A DNA stretch of 64,000 bases from Bathynomus jamesi (Eukaryota; Arthropoda; Malacostraca; Isopoda; Cirolanidae). The stretch spans positions 1 to 64,000 of the forward strand of contig JAJOZX010008846.1 in NCBI GenBank assembly GCA_023014485.1, in the 5' to 3' direction. Position numbers and translations under genes: made by a program. The notes below the pieces were generated by a model that worked only from the letters and a program-made list of their open reading frames with translations, ran no database searches and was not told the DNA's origin. Shown here piece by piece: positions 54,243-64,000 of this stretch (the stretch's first letter is position 1; every line of letters starts with the position of its first letter).

Positions 54243-54856
54243 ATAAACGAATAAACAACTCGTGCGCACACACACACACACACACGAGGAAAAGGCAGAA
54301 ACTAGGTCATTTCGAATCGTGTCCCTAGAGACCTTTTCGGCCGAGGGTTAATCCTTCGTCCAAGATATTCGAGCAAACAACACCTTTCACATCAAGTCTT
54401 ATTATCATTATTATTATTATTATTTCTACAATGAAAATATTTTATATTTACGCGTAACTTAGACCCACAGTTTAACGTTGAAACCGAATGCTCTTTCCTC
54501 TCCTCCTTTCTCTCCTCCTTTCTCTCCTTTCTCTTGGGGGATAACGCCGCCTCCAAGTATGCTAAACGTATATTATAAGAAATTAATAGAGTTATATTTT
54601 TAAGTCCGAAATTCTGGAATTTAAAGGCACTCTTTTTATATTTTCCATTCACCGAAGCATGGTCCTGCATGCCGATTAATATCCTTTTAGGAAGATTTCC
54701 CATATGTGTGTCTATTTTGTTTTGGTAAGCCTTTCAAAAACAAAAATATTACGCGCTTTCACCTTAAAGTGTCGATGACGGGGATGAAATAAAAGGTAGG
54801 ACGCGAGCCTACATTTGTCAAATTAGCTCAGACGAAATACACACAAATCTTTCAAC

Positions 54857-54900
<44 letters not shown>
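53950..54900. other. PLE-like debris, no gene
   Basis: Segments shared with 58680-58860 (TCCAGACCGCTC, AATTAGCTCAGACGAAATAC) plus microsatellites (TA 54192-54244; CA near 54268; TA 54860-54904). GGCCGAGGGTTAATCC and nearby bases resemble a decayed PLE hammerhead. Confidence 0.4.
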
Positions 54901-54907
<7 letters not shown>

Positions 54908-55562
54908 GGTGATTCAAAATGGGGGTAAAAAAACTTTTATATTTTAATGTGTTCAACCCTTTAAATGGTTCATTTCAGCATAAAAACAACTATCCTAAAA
55001 TATTTTAGCAAATTTTTAATTTTTAGGGGTTGCTACCAGCAATTAAAAATTGACAGAACGACTCAAATTGTCAAATTTTTCCACACCACCCAGGAGTACA
55101 GTGTAAGGCGCATTGCTTTTTTTTTTAACGTGGAAAGCTCCCCGTAGGTCCTACCATAACCACAAGCATGCATAATTAAACTAGCATGATATTTGAGACA
55201 TTAGCTGTCCTTACTTCATCAATGTTTCTTTTTTCTATCAGGGTAAACAGCCCTGTAGTTTTTTCACTACTTGTAGCAATAATTGTTTTTGATCTTCGTC
55301 ATGTGTTAGTATTTTATTATATTCATCCATTAATTTTACTCCTCTTTCCGCTATATCATTCACGACTTTCCACTGTTTGATAGATTTCTTAGCGAAGTTA
55401 TACTCTTCATCATTATGTCATTCTTTAGCATCTTTGAGTAAAAATTTTGAAATAAATTCTGTTATTGTAAAGAATCTTTGAGTATTTGATGTGACAAAAT
55501 CTTCAAATTTCTTCGTTGGAATAAGTGCAGGATCTAGAAAAGCCCGTTTTGCAGGAAGAGTT

Positions 55563-56345
55563 CTATTGTATTTTGCAAGGCCTTACCATTTTGTTTTTTG
55601 TTTCAGTAGGCACTTCATCATCATAAAAGGCCAAGGCTACCAGTTCTTCTGATAGGTACCAGAGGTGACCTAACAGTTTTTTAATAGCAACAAATGCAAT
55701 TGTGTCATTTATTTGTTTGTAGACTACAAGATTCTGTAATAATTCCAGATCAAGACGAGGAGCGCAAGATGGCACAAGAGCTGTAAACCATGCCTTTACA
55801 TATAACCGAGTAGCAGATAGACAAATGTCTTTTAGTCCTTTTTTGTCTTTTACTGAAATTTTGAACTGAGATTTGAACATAAAAATTTTTAATGAATATG
55901 TAATTTTGGCCATCCACCTAGCCCGATGAAGTCCCGCTGGATGTTTAAATTTGATTCCACCTTTTGGTTCACCTCCCAAAAAATAATTGTTAACTGCAAT
56001 AGTTCTAGGTAATCGTCTCTTGGTTGGAATGTATCTAGTTGATTTGCTGCAAATATAATTATGTCATCTTTGATGTCATGAATATTTTCATAGATATCTG
56101 GATCTGATAATGCTGTTTCGTAGTCCTCCTTATTAATGCTTGACCATTTTTATCTGAACTTCTTAAAAAGGACTATATCTAGGCCAGAAGATGGTGAAAA
56201 AGACTTTGAAACAACAGCTTCCAGCATAATTTCAAATATGACAATAAATCGTTGTCGAATTTTTGTTCTAGAAGAATAGCTGCACCATTTCTAGGACCAG
56301 TATTGGCTGCCGTTGTATCGAAACACATGCATTTTATTTGTTCGC
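55563..56345 (-). pseudogene. transposase, catalytic half (unnamed family)
   Basis: At 56325-56296: CFDTTAANTG followed by ALLEQK-like sequence, a putative catalytic Asp segment resembling the hAT DT..N pattern; further in, FQPRDDYLELL is readable in a shifted frame near 56000; then 55979-55563 gives IKFKHPAGLHRARWMAKITY, SLKIFMFKSQFK, then GHLWYLSEELVALAFYDDEV. These blocks are collinear with uncharacterised arthropod proteins I recall, where an R-x-H-H segment follows CFDTT; here that segment is deleted. Frameshifted, so inactive. Confidence 0.6.
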
Positions 56346-57174
56346 AGATGCCCCATTCAAGCGATGTCTGATTGTTGGCATTAAAACTAGAGACGCATTG
56401 CTGTCACTCAATTTTGCAACATCAAGACTTCCTAATAATTTATCATCAAACAATTTTCTACGTTTGCCTACCTTACTTTTCCATGTTGAAGGTTGTGCAG
56501 CACAGAAACCAGATTCATCACTTTTACTCTCCTCTGATTCTGATTCTGATGATGTACTGGTGAGTATGACAGCCTCTTCATTCTTCTTTCTTTTAATCTC
56601 TTCTTCTGCTTTCCTCTTTTCATAATGTTGTTGCTTTTCTGCTGCTCTTTGCTCTTTCTTAGCAACAGCCTTATCAATGGTACCCATTTTTCCATGACGT
56701 CCTTTCTCACGTTGCATTTTCAAGAATTTCTTATCATTTTCTATTTTTATAAGCTCCCTAGTATTCTCATGAGCAATGTCAGATAAGTTTTCCAGTTTAT
56801 CTTTCCATTTTTTCTTTATTATTTAAATTTTGTGATCTTTTCAATTTGTTTGCTTTGTTTTTCTTAAGCAGCTGCCATTCCTTCAGTATTCCTTGAATTT
56901 TATCTACCACATGTACTCTTTGTTTTGTTGGTATTCCTGCTTTTTTCCAAACTGCTAGCACATCATCTGCAGTAGAGCAGCATGATTCTCTAATGCCTTG
57001 CTTTTTAATATTTCTGTAGTGCATGAAGAGGGCCATCATTTCCTTCTCTGATGATAATACGGATGTTTTTAGTACTGCAGAGGGCTGCCCAATTAGCCAT
57101 ACTTCAGTTTCTTTTCTTGTAGAACTTCTCCCAACTGAGCAACTAGGTGATGGTGAGTTAGGCCTAGCTTCCAT
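56334..57174 (-). pseudogene. transposase, N-terminal half (unnamed family)
   Basis: Start ATG at 57174: MEARPNSPSPSC, WLIGQPSAVLKTSVLSSEKE, DDVLAVWKKAGIPTKQRVHV, ILKEWQLLKKNK; one frameshift near 56800, then MQREKGRHGKMGTIDKAVAK, a KEQRAAEK coiled coil and an acidic STSSESESEESKSDES stretch. The VW.KAGIPT and QRxxGRxGxMxxxD motifs mark the family. About 250 residues before the catalytic part; internal deletion follows at 56334. Confidence 0.6.
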
Positions 57175-57457
57175 AATCGATTAATTGGTATCAAAATTAC
57201 GAGTTCCAAACAACAATTAAAAGCAAGCAAGTATATAAACCATTATTAAAAATTCTGAAATATAAACAATTAAACATAAAATCATAAGTTGTAAAAACAA
57301 ACAAATTGAAAAAAGGGAAACTTTGACGCCTGGTAGCACATAGTAAATTTTATTTAAAATTCACCAAATTTGGCATACACTACTTTTTTGTCATAGGGAA
57401 CAAAAATACAGGTTGAACAATTAAAAAAAAACTTTGATTTTTTTGAATCACCCATAT

Positions 57458-58616
57458 ATCGGGTGGCCCAAAAAAAATGGCACCAATTTTGAGAAGTGAT
57501 ATCTCAATAACCATTGCAGCTAGGGACTTAAAAAAACAACCAAATGAAAGATAATTCTTTTCTCTTTAAATACTTATTCTATGGCTTGATGGTTATAAGC
57601 CCATATAATGCCCGAAATTGGCTTCCAAACAAAAAATATAAAAAAAAAAGTTGCGCATTTATATTTATTCCTTGATCCTAATTTTAAATGAAATTTTTCT
57701 ATTCCAGACCCCTCAAGATGGGATTGAGAGAATCTGATAAGAACATTATACAAGCACTACGTGAAGAAAAAGGATATTCATTAAACATAATCCTTTACGA
57801 ATTTCCAAATAGAAATTGGAAAAAAAGAACTGTGGCACATTTTTTACAAAAACTTAAAGAAACCGGCAGCAGTCAACGGCGTCTGGGAAGTGGTCGGCCA
57901 GAAACTATTAGAACGCCAGAAAACATTGAAAAAGTAAATGAAATGGTTTTAAGTCAAGAGGAACAACCGGGAACAAGTAAAAGTGAACGTGAAGTTGCGA
58001 AGAAACCGGGATTTCACGTTCATCAGTACAGCGAATTATTCGCTGTACTGATGAACGTGAAATCCCGTTTCTTTCGCAACTTCACGTTCACTTTACTTGT
58101 TCCCAGTTGTTCCTCTTGACTTAAAACCATTTCATTTACTTTTTCAATGTTTTCTGGCATTCTAATAGTTTCTGGTCGACCACTTCCCAGACGCCGTTGA
58201 CTGCTGCCGGTTTCTTTAAGTTTTTGTAAAAAATGTGCCACAGTTCTTTTTTTCCAATTTCTATTTGGAAATTCGTAAAGGATTATGTTTAATGAATATC
58301 CTTTTTCTTCACGTAGTGCTTGTATAATGTTCTTATCAGATTCTCTCAATCCCATCTTGAGGGGTCTGGAATAGAAAAATTTCATTTAAAATTAGGATCA
58401 AGGAATAAATATAAATACGCAACTTTTTTTTGTATATTTTTTTTGGAAGCCAATTTTGGGCATTATATGGGCTTATAACCATCAAGCCATAGAATAAGTA
58501 TTTAAAGAGAAAAGAATTATCTTTCATTTGGTTGTTTTTTTTTAAGTCCCTAGCTGCAATGGTTATTGAGATATCACTTCTCAAAATTGGTGCCATTTTT
58601 TTTGGTCCACCCGGTA
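57458..58616. mobile_element. fold-back mariner, two head-to-head N-terminal halves
   Basis: A 1.16-kb palindrome with ~580-bp arms, centred near 58038 (GCGAATTATTCGC). Ends TATCGGGTGGCCC and complement of the right-hand ACCGGGTGGACC. Each arm encodes the same MGLRESDKNIIQALREEKG, FPNRNWKKRTVAHFLQKL, ETGSSQRRLGSGRPETI, the helix-turn-helix and GRP linker of a mariner-type transposase (+ at 57688-58119, - at 58385-58023). The catalytic domain is absent. It abuts the 54.9-57.45 kb transposon. Confidence 0.92.
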
Positions 58617-58624
58617 TATATATA

Positions 58625-59465
58625 AATGAACTTTCACCGAATTAAAACAAATCACTAATCAGTTAAAAGAATTCGCTATATTATCATATTCACAAATCTA
58701 CACACATACACACAGACACACACATGAGGAAAGGGTTTCCGACAATCTGGGTCAATTCGAAGAACACCTGTTTCTTCCAGACCGCTCCTGATAAATCTCT
58801 CTACATTCGTCAAAAAAATTAGCTCAGACGAAATACATACAATTCTTTCACCTTACCATATATATATATATATAGAAAGAGCCATATTAGCTGTTCTAGC
58901 CCTCCGTTCATTTGACTTTTAAATCTATTAAACCATTCTTAAAATTAAATGCTTTACTCCATTTATAATGAAAAGGTACGACTTGGGATGTCATTCGGCT
59001 ACTGAGAGTTATTAGCAATCAAGTTCAGTAAAGATTGCCGCGGCTAATATGTATCATATTTCTGAGAAAGTCGAAAACCATACCCATATTATGTTATAGC
59101 AGTCAGGGTGAGTCTTCTGCCACGTCAGGCGTACGCTAGGTTAGGCGGTAGAGCAAATTCCCCATGTCATCAACTTTCGGACAGTCAGGGATCATTGGGC
59201 GTGATTTCCGACTTTTCCAAAAAATATGTGGCCGTAAAATTACCTACTGCACTTACCCCTACCATACCTCTTTGTTTAGGAGTGTATCGTACTTACAGAT
59301 GTCATGCAGGGAAGGCATTTTCTGATTTACATCATTGGTAAACTTAGTCTTTTGTATGTTAACAATTTTTAGAAAACGTTTTGTATATTCCCTTACACAA
59401 AAGGTCTTCCTTCGGATCTTTTCCGTTTGGGGGCTAGCAGCGAATTTTAAGGAAAATCGGATCAG

Positions 59466-59497
<32 letters not shown>

Positions 59498-59552
59498 GTG
59501 ATGTAGTATCTCGTTTCGTCGAACTAAAACCAAAACACTCGATCGTGTTCGC

Positions 59553-59591
<39 letters not shown>

Positions 59592-59882
59592 CTGTATATA
59601 TTATGAAAATCAGGAAAAATACCAAATGTATATTAATTCAAATGATGCTAAACGTATATTATAAGAAATTAATTACTATTTTCTCCTTTTAAGAGAATCA
59701 TTTATTATAAGAAATTAATTACTCAATATAAGGAATTAATCATTAAACGCGCGCGTAGCACACGTGTTTGTCGAGACCTTTGAAAGGGGGCTAGCGGCTG
59801 CGAAGGAATTTTGGTACGAATATATGGAAGGGCTGTAGTATCTCGTTTCGCCGAAATAAAATCAAAACAATCGATCGTATTC

Positions 59883-59921
<39 letters not shown>

Positions 59922-60170
59922 GGAAACCAATGCATTTTTTCATCTCTCCGTGGAGCAGAACGAATCACACGTGCTCGCCCGCTTTTCACCTTAAAGTGAA
60001 TTAAAGCAATTTTACGAAAAAGAATAGGAATTTCAGAATTAAGTTAACATTTATACATAAATACAAGGTTAGAAGCTTTATCAACTCCTAATTTATTTCT
60101 CAATGATAACCTATATTTTTAATATAATTAATTAATTTTCTTTTTATCATAACTCAGCCGAGCAACGATG
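58625..60170. other. PLE-like debris and microsatellites, no gene
   Basis: Two related segments, 59490-59545 and 59825-59885 (GTAGTATCTCGTTTCG, CCGAA/TCGAA, TAAAA.CAAAACA.TCGATCGT), each followed by a CA microsatellite (59553-59590 and 59887-59920). ACGCTAGGTTAGGCGG at 59131 matches 22905. Confidence 0.5.
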
Positions 60171-60180
60171 TTAAGCAACG

Positions 60181-60480
60181 TTGGAATCCAAAGGATACTT
60201 CCCTTACACTTTCCTCACCAGCGAGACTTTAAACTACGTAGGCCCACCACCCCCCAAACATTGTTTTGACTGTATGGATGAACGTGAAGACTTTGATCGA
60301 TACTACAACAGTTTTAATGAAAGTAACCCTTATAATATAGCTGATGAATGTGAGCGTTATTGCGTGAATGATGTGCGCGTGCTTAGAGTATGTTTCCATG
60401 CCTTTAGAAGAATGTACATAACCCGTTTCAAATGCGATCCACTGCAAATCGCATTCAGAATTTTTCTATCACCCATAGTT
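60181..60480 (+). pseudogene. DNA polymerase B fragment, Polinton/Maverick-like
   Basis: ESKGYFPYTFLTSETLNYVG, PPPPKHCFDCM, then ADECERYCVNDVRVLRVCFH. KGYFPHxFN..ENxNYxGPxP followed by YCxxDVxxLxxC is the region around the third exonuclease motif (YxxxD) of protein-primed family-B polymerases of Polintons and related dsDNA viruses. Only ~100 residues are recognisable; no polymerase palm, integrase, protease or capsid gene is nearby. A stop lies just upstream, and the downstream frame loses similarity. An isolated, dead fragment. Confidence 0.7.
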
Positions 60481-60589
60481 TTCGAGAAAATAATATTTCC
60501 ATTTACTCAGAGTTTCCCGCAGATCTTATATAAACTCCTCCTAAATACCAGTAAAACAAATTTCATGATTTTACTAATAAAATAAATGT

Positions 60590-62020
60590 ATATCTTGATA
60601 AATTTAATGTTAATGAAGTCGCCATAAAGTAAACATTTAATTTGGACCATTTCTCTCTTTGTGCATATATATTATTAAAAATGTTAATTGTTCTAAGACT
60701 ATTTATAAAAGAAAATGGGATTTTGGCAGAACTTGCATAATTATGTATTCTACAACTTGCTTATTGTAATTTTAAATATGTTATGAACGTTATACGCGTC
60801 ACTATTAAATGTCATTTATATTTTTTTTACTGTCCAAACGTATTTGGTTTTAGAATTTATAAATCTTAAAAAGATGTAGGAAAACAAGAAACACAAAGGA
60901 GAAAATGAATTCCTAACTGATGCATTTACATGCTCAAATATATGTAATAATAATAATAATAATAATATCGCTAACAATAGACATATATACTATTCAAGTA
61001 CTGTCATCAAATGAATTAGCCACAGCCTACTAAGGGCCTACCTACCAAAGCCCCACCAAAGGCGTCTCACAAAGTGTGTGGAACTACATTTGCATGCAAG
61101 TTAGAGGTCTTAGTGACAGAATGGGTTATCTCAAAGTCTAGCATCAGCTAAAAGGCAATTTTCTACAAATGTTTCTACATGTTTAATATATATATACTGT
61201 ATTTAGTTTGTTGTCAGGAAAGGAACCCAAAATGCTTGTAATATAAGTTACTCATTACTATTGCTTCAGTTATATAGGCTACTATGGTGATAATAAATAT
61301 CTGTATTCTTGCAAGATTTTTTATTATTATTAAAAAATGTAGCTCATGACATGGATTGGCTCGAGATCATATAGTTTTGGCTATTCAAAGAAAAGTACTT
61401 TGTGAAAAATTCTGAATTTTTTCAAAATTTTGAAATGTTTAAATTTCTTTTTACAACATTGAATTGTAATTTTACTTCCATTTTATTACTTGGTAAGATA
61501 ATTCACAAATGTTAAATTATCTAAATAAGTTTTACTCATAAAAAAGACATAATATATACCTAGATTATTACTACATTTGCAGTTAACACAACAGATGGAC
61601 CAGCTTGTAGGCTCAATACTTGGATCTACCTAAGTAAATCATGTAGAACCGTGTTCTACTGCTCTTTAAGCACTTCCTAGTAATTTAAATTATGCAGTTA
61701 GTACAGATAAACTAGCAGTAACCACCATTTTCAGTACAAAACCTTAAATTTAAGTAGCGTATTACTTCCCTTAATACAAGTGTACAGTACTTAGCTATAT
61801 ACAATAATGAATTCCTGAGTTTTTAAGCATGTGAATTATTGGCTATAAGTTCATATTCTTTTTTAATATGTGTTGTTTTATGTAAATTCGTATGTAAACT
61901 TATATACAGCTAATAACTCTTATGTTTAGACACTGACTCAGGAAATTATTATTGTACTCAGGCTTTAAGTCTGATTGTCTTCAACACTCCATGGCCTCAC
62001 AGCCATAAATTGACAATTTA
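60590..62020. other. no gene recognised
   Basis: AT-rich, a (TAA)n tract near 60948-60966, no supported feature. Confidence 0.55.
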
Positions 62021-62024
62021 TTAT

Positions 62025-62640
62025 TCAGCTTGATACAGGTCTGTAGTTACTTAGGCTTTTTTTTAAATACTCCTCAATTTTAGATAAACAATCATTTGAT
62101 AACTTGTACTGTCTCCCCATTTTCTCAGCAACTGTAGGTGGTTCAATTGAACACAAAACATGTTGGAATGGAATCCAGCAAACGTCCTCTTGTTCAGGCC
62201 ATTTAAAAGGATTCTTTTTCATGAAATTTACTAATAGATCCTTCTCAGTATCACACACTTAAACTATGTTTCCAACAAACCAGTCACCTTCATAGAAACA
62301 GGCCACATATGTACCAGGTTTATATTGGTAAGCCACATTTTCTTGTGTAACATTGAGGAAGGAAAGTTGTACGTTAAAGAAATTTTCATCACTAGAAATT
62401 TTGTACAGTTTAATGCCTGTTGATGAAGGTCTAAATCAGTGATATGAACGGGTTCCTGGGATTGTCTTAATTAAGGAATACCTTTTTTCTAACTCAAATA
62501 AATTAGCATTTTTCCTCAATTTTAGCTGAATCAATGTACAGAAATTGTATACCATTAATATTAGATTTGCACCAATCGAACATCTCTTTTGCATTGGTGA
62601 TGTGACCTTTACTTGACCAAGACCAAAAATTAATTACTTT
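62025..62640 (-). pseudogene. degraded C-terminal domain of a multicopy, element-like ORF
   Basis: - strand, in order: MFDWCKSNINGIQFLYIDSA, then after a frameshift LEKRYSLIKTIPGTRSYH, GIKLYKISSD, YQYKPGTYVACFYEGDWFVG, a stop, VNFMKKNPFKWPEQEDVCWI and GRQYKLSND. This string (WCK..IxGIxF, I.GTRSxH, PGxYVxxxYxxxWxxG, F.WPxxEDVxWxP) is a recurrent C-terminal module of uncharacterised repeated invertebrate ORFs. Frameshift plus stops show decay. Confidence 0.5.
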
Positions 62641-62704
62641 AGATGTCACAAATACAATTTTAAGGTATGTATATAGTATAAGGGTTTTATCAGCTATCAT
62701 GTAT

Positions 62705-63640
62705 TTTGAAGTTGTAGCAGTTTTTTAACCCAGCTATTTTTATTTTTCTTGCTCTACTTTGTCCCACAACAACAACCTTAAGGGTTTCAAATGTTCAATC
62801 AAGAGTTTAAGTTACATTTGCAGTTTTAAAACAGGTTTGTAATGGGCTTTTATTGATAAATGATGAAATAGAGAAATCTTCATTTCCTTGTCGGTTCCTT
62901 ATTCTTTACACTCAAGGCCTATCCTAACTAAAAACATTGTAAATTTTTAATTCAACCTGCGTCACAGGTTGAATAAAAAAAAATTTATTACAGTAATTTA
63001 ACTTGCTCAACATCATAAAATTAAACTCAGAACTTTAACACTAACAACAATTATGGAAGATTTCAACAAAAGGGCAAAAACCCAGACTAAAAAGCAAAAA
63101 CACAGACCTTGGGGACTATGGCACCATCTCAAAACTACAAAATATGATCTTGATACAACATTAAATTCGGTTAATATTCGTCTTTTAACCCTCTCACGCG
63201 CGGCTAAATCAGTACAATATATTGAATTGCCATTGAAAACTGACTAAGAAAATATATATCTTATGTTGTGCAAATTTGTTGAAATGTACTTTTTTTAATA
63301 AAATATATTTCCTGTTTTGGCTATAATGTACTTTTTTCATAAAATATTTTTCCTGGTTGGGCTATTTTTCACTACTCTGCGATTTAATTAGCTGGTTGGG
63401 TTTTGTTCTGGCTTTTTTTCAAATTGGATTCAGTTTAGTGGTGTTTGTGATAGAATTATGACGTGCCACTCGTGTGATTTTGACCTGAGTCGTCATGTGT
63501 CCTAGATGAAGACAAAGGATTGGATGTTTTTATCAATTACGGCGTTATTCTCTCATCCTTAACTTGTCCGAAATGTGACAGTGAGTGCCTAACACGAAAA
63601 GATCAGAAGATATTTAGGTGAAATAACCAATATCAGCCTG
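62705..63640. other. no gene recognised
   Basis: One short ORF (63053-63247; basic start KRAKTQTKKQKHRPWG) that I cannot relate to any family; otherwise AT-rich. Confidence 0.45.
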
Positions 63641-63725
63641 TTAGGTTAATTGAATGTACGGCTAGGTTAATTGAATGCCTGGTTAGGTCAACTATACACC
63701 CTTGATGAGCCAATAAAACATGTTT
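63640..63725. repeat. decayed GG-palindrome core
   Basis: GGTTAGGTCAACTATACACC, CTTGATGAG resembles the loop and TTAGG arm of the family (GGTCAACTGTACGCCCTTGACG) but without a second arm. Confidence 0.45.
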
Positions 63726-63780
63726 AGGGCCTACATTTCTAAGTTTAAACGTTATAACTGAATGCTCAGAGTGTGAAAAA

Positions 63781-63781
63781 G

Positions 63782-63811
<30 letters not shown>
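63781..63811. repeat. (TA)n microsatellite
   Basis: Pure TA tract. Confidence 0.95.
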
Positions 63812-63813
<2 letters not shown>

Positions 63814-63904
63814 ACATGAGAGCTCTGTGCTGGCCCCAGAGGCTATGAAAAGAGCTAATTAGTTGAGAGAGTAGCCAATTTGCTCTTACATATTAAGTTT
63901 GAAG

Positions 63905-64000
63905 ATAGCCAGTACTTGGACCTCTACTTTTTATTGTTTATATTAGTGACTTGGAATGTGGATCTAAATAGTAAAACCTATTATTTTCAGATGATACAAA
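63905..64000 (+). pseudogene. LINE RT fragment running off the window
   Basis: Near the window end, frames give FISDLECG-like and FSDDT, the spacing of the LFINDL...FADDT part of a LINE RT; continues beyond the window. Confidence 0.35.

Larger units (their letters stand above)
54906..57453 (-). mobile_element. 2.5-kb DNA transposon, family not named
   Basis: Ends AGGGTGATTCAAAA (left) and TTTTGAATCACCC (right) are inverted, with a second shared GTTCAACC block about 45 bp in from each end. The interior is filled by one - strand gene in at least three frames. Flanks are TA-rich, so the target duplication is ambiguous. Confidence 0.8.

Noticed and set aside
60150..60185. 5S rRNA-like ATGTTAAGCAACGTTGG upstream of the polymerase fragment
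   Set aside because: Only about 20 bp match the 5S A-box region; too short to call.
63053..63247. Short basic ORF as a host gene
   Set aside because: No recognised family, splice context or codon bias; left as unassigned.

Overview
This is eukaryotic, AT-rich, repeat-saturated DNA, most likely from an arthropod. The evidence is TTAGG-like arrays, Penelope-like elements (PLEs), dense mariner/hAT remnants, tRNA-derived SINEs and very long TA and CA microsatellites. The style resembles large crustacean genomes, but that is an inference, not something the sequence proves. There are no operons, CRISPR arrays or bacterial signals. I could assemble only one host gene: the last three exons of a caspase (1109-3291, + strand), with good splice sites and the His and Cys catalytic motifs.

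Layout. 1-3.3 kb: caspase 3' exons; intron 2 holds a MITE and PLE terminal fragments. 3.3-11 kb: mariner remnant, PLE reverse-transcriptase fragment, a degraded multicopy hypothetical ORF, a 230-bp palindrome, a hAT-type element containing a fold-back mariner, a hAT-type MITE carrying a 5S-rRNA-like segment, and a hAT transposase relic. 11-14.5 kb: further MITEs. 14.76-21.15 kb: a PLE (- strand) with inverted termini, each carrying a hammerhead-ribozyme motif, split by a complete but frameshifted Ty3/Gypsy element (15214-20186, 4-bp target duplication). 22-34 kb: SINEs, LINE remnants, small palindromes. 36.3-38.9 kb: the longest LINE remnant. 39.6-45.6 kb: nested TIR elements. 45.6-47.8 kb: a PLE-derived inverted repeat. 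49-53.3 kb: J palindrome, mariner MITE, degraded ORF. 54.9-57.45 kb: a 2.5-kb DNA transposon of a family I cannot name. 57.46-58.6 kb: a fold-back mariner. 60.2 kb: a piece of protein-primed-type DNA polymerase B (Polinton-like). 62-64 kb: degraded ORFs and LINE ends.

The most unusual system is a dispersed family of hairpin elements with a shared central core (CTAACGAAAATATCACGAC, then CCTAACC, then an asymmetric loop containing CAAGGGCGTACAGTTGA). Ends are GG...CC. Six copies (at 11.4, 21.2, 27.6, 40.9, 44.2 and 49.4 kb) have 8-bp target duplications, and one insertion is confirmed by an empty allele of its host MITE elsewhere in the window. Within a copy the two arms match almost perfectly, yet between copies the outer ~50 bp can be completely different at constant total length (~200 bp). 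That needs a mechanism that replaces or homogenises both arms together. A second theme is hammerhead motifs in several PLE families, with stem I maintained by different base pairs.
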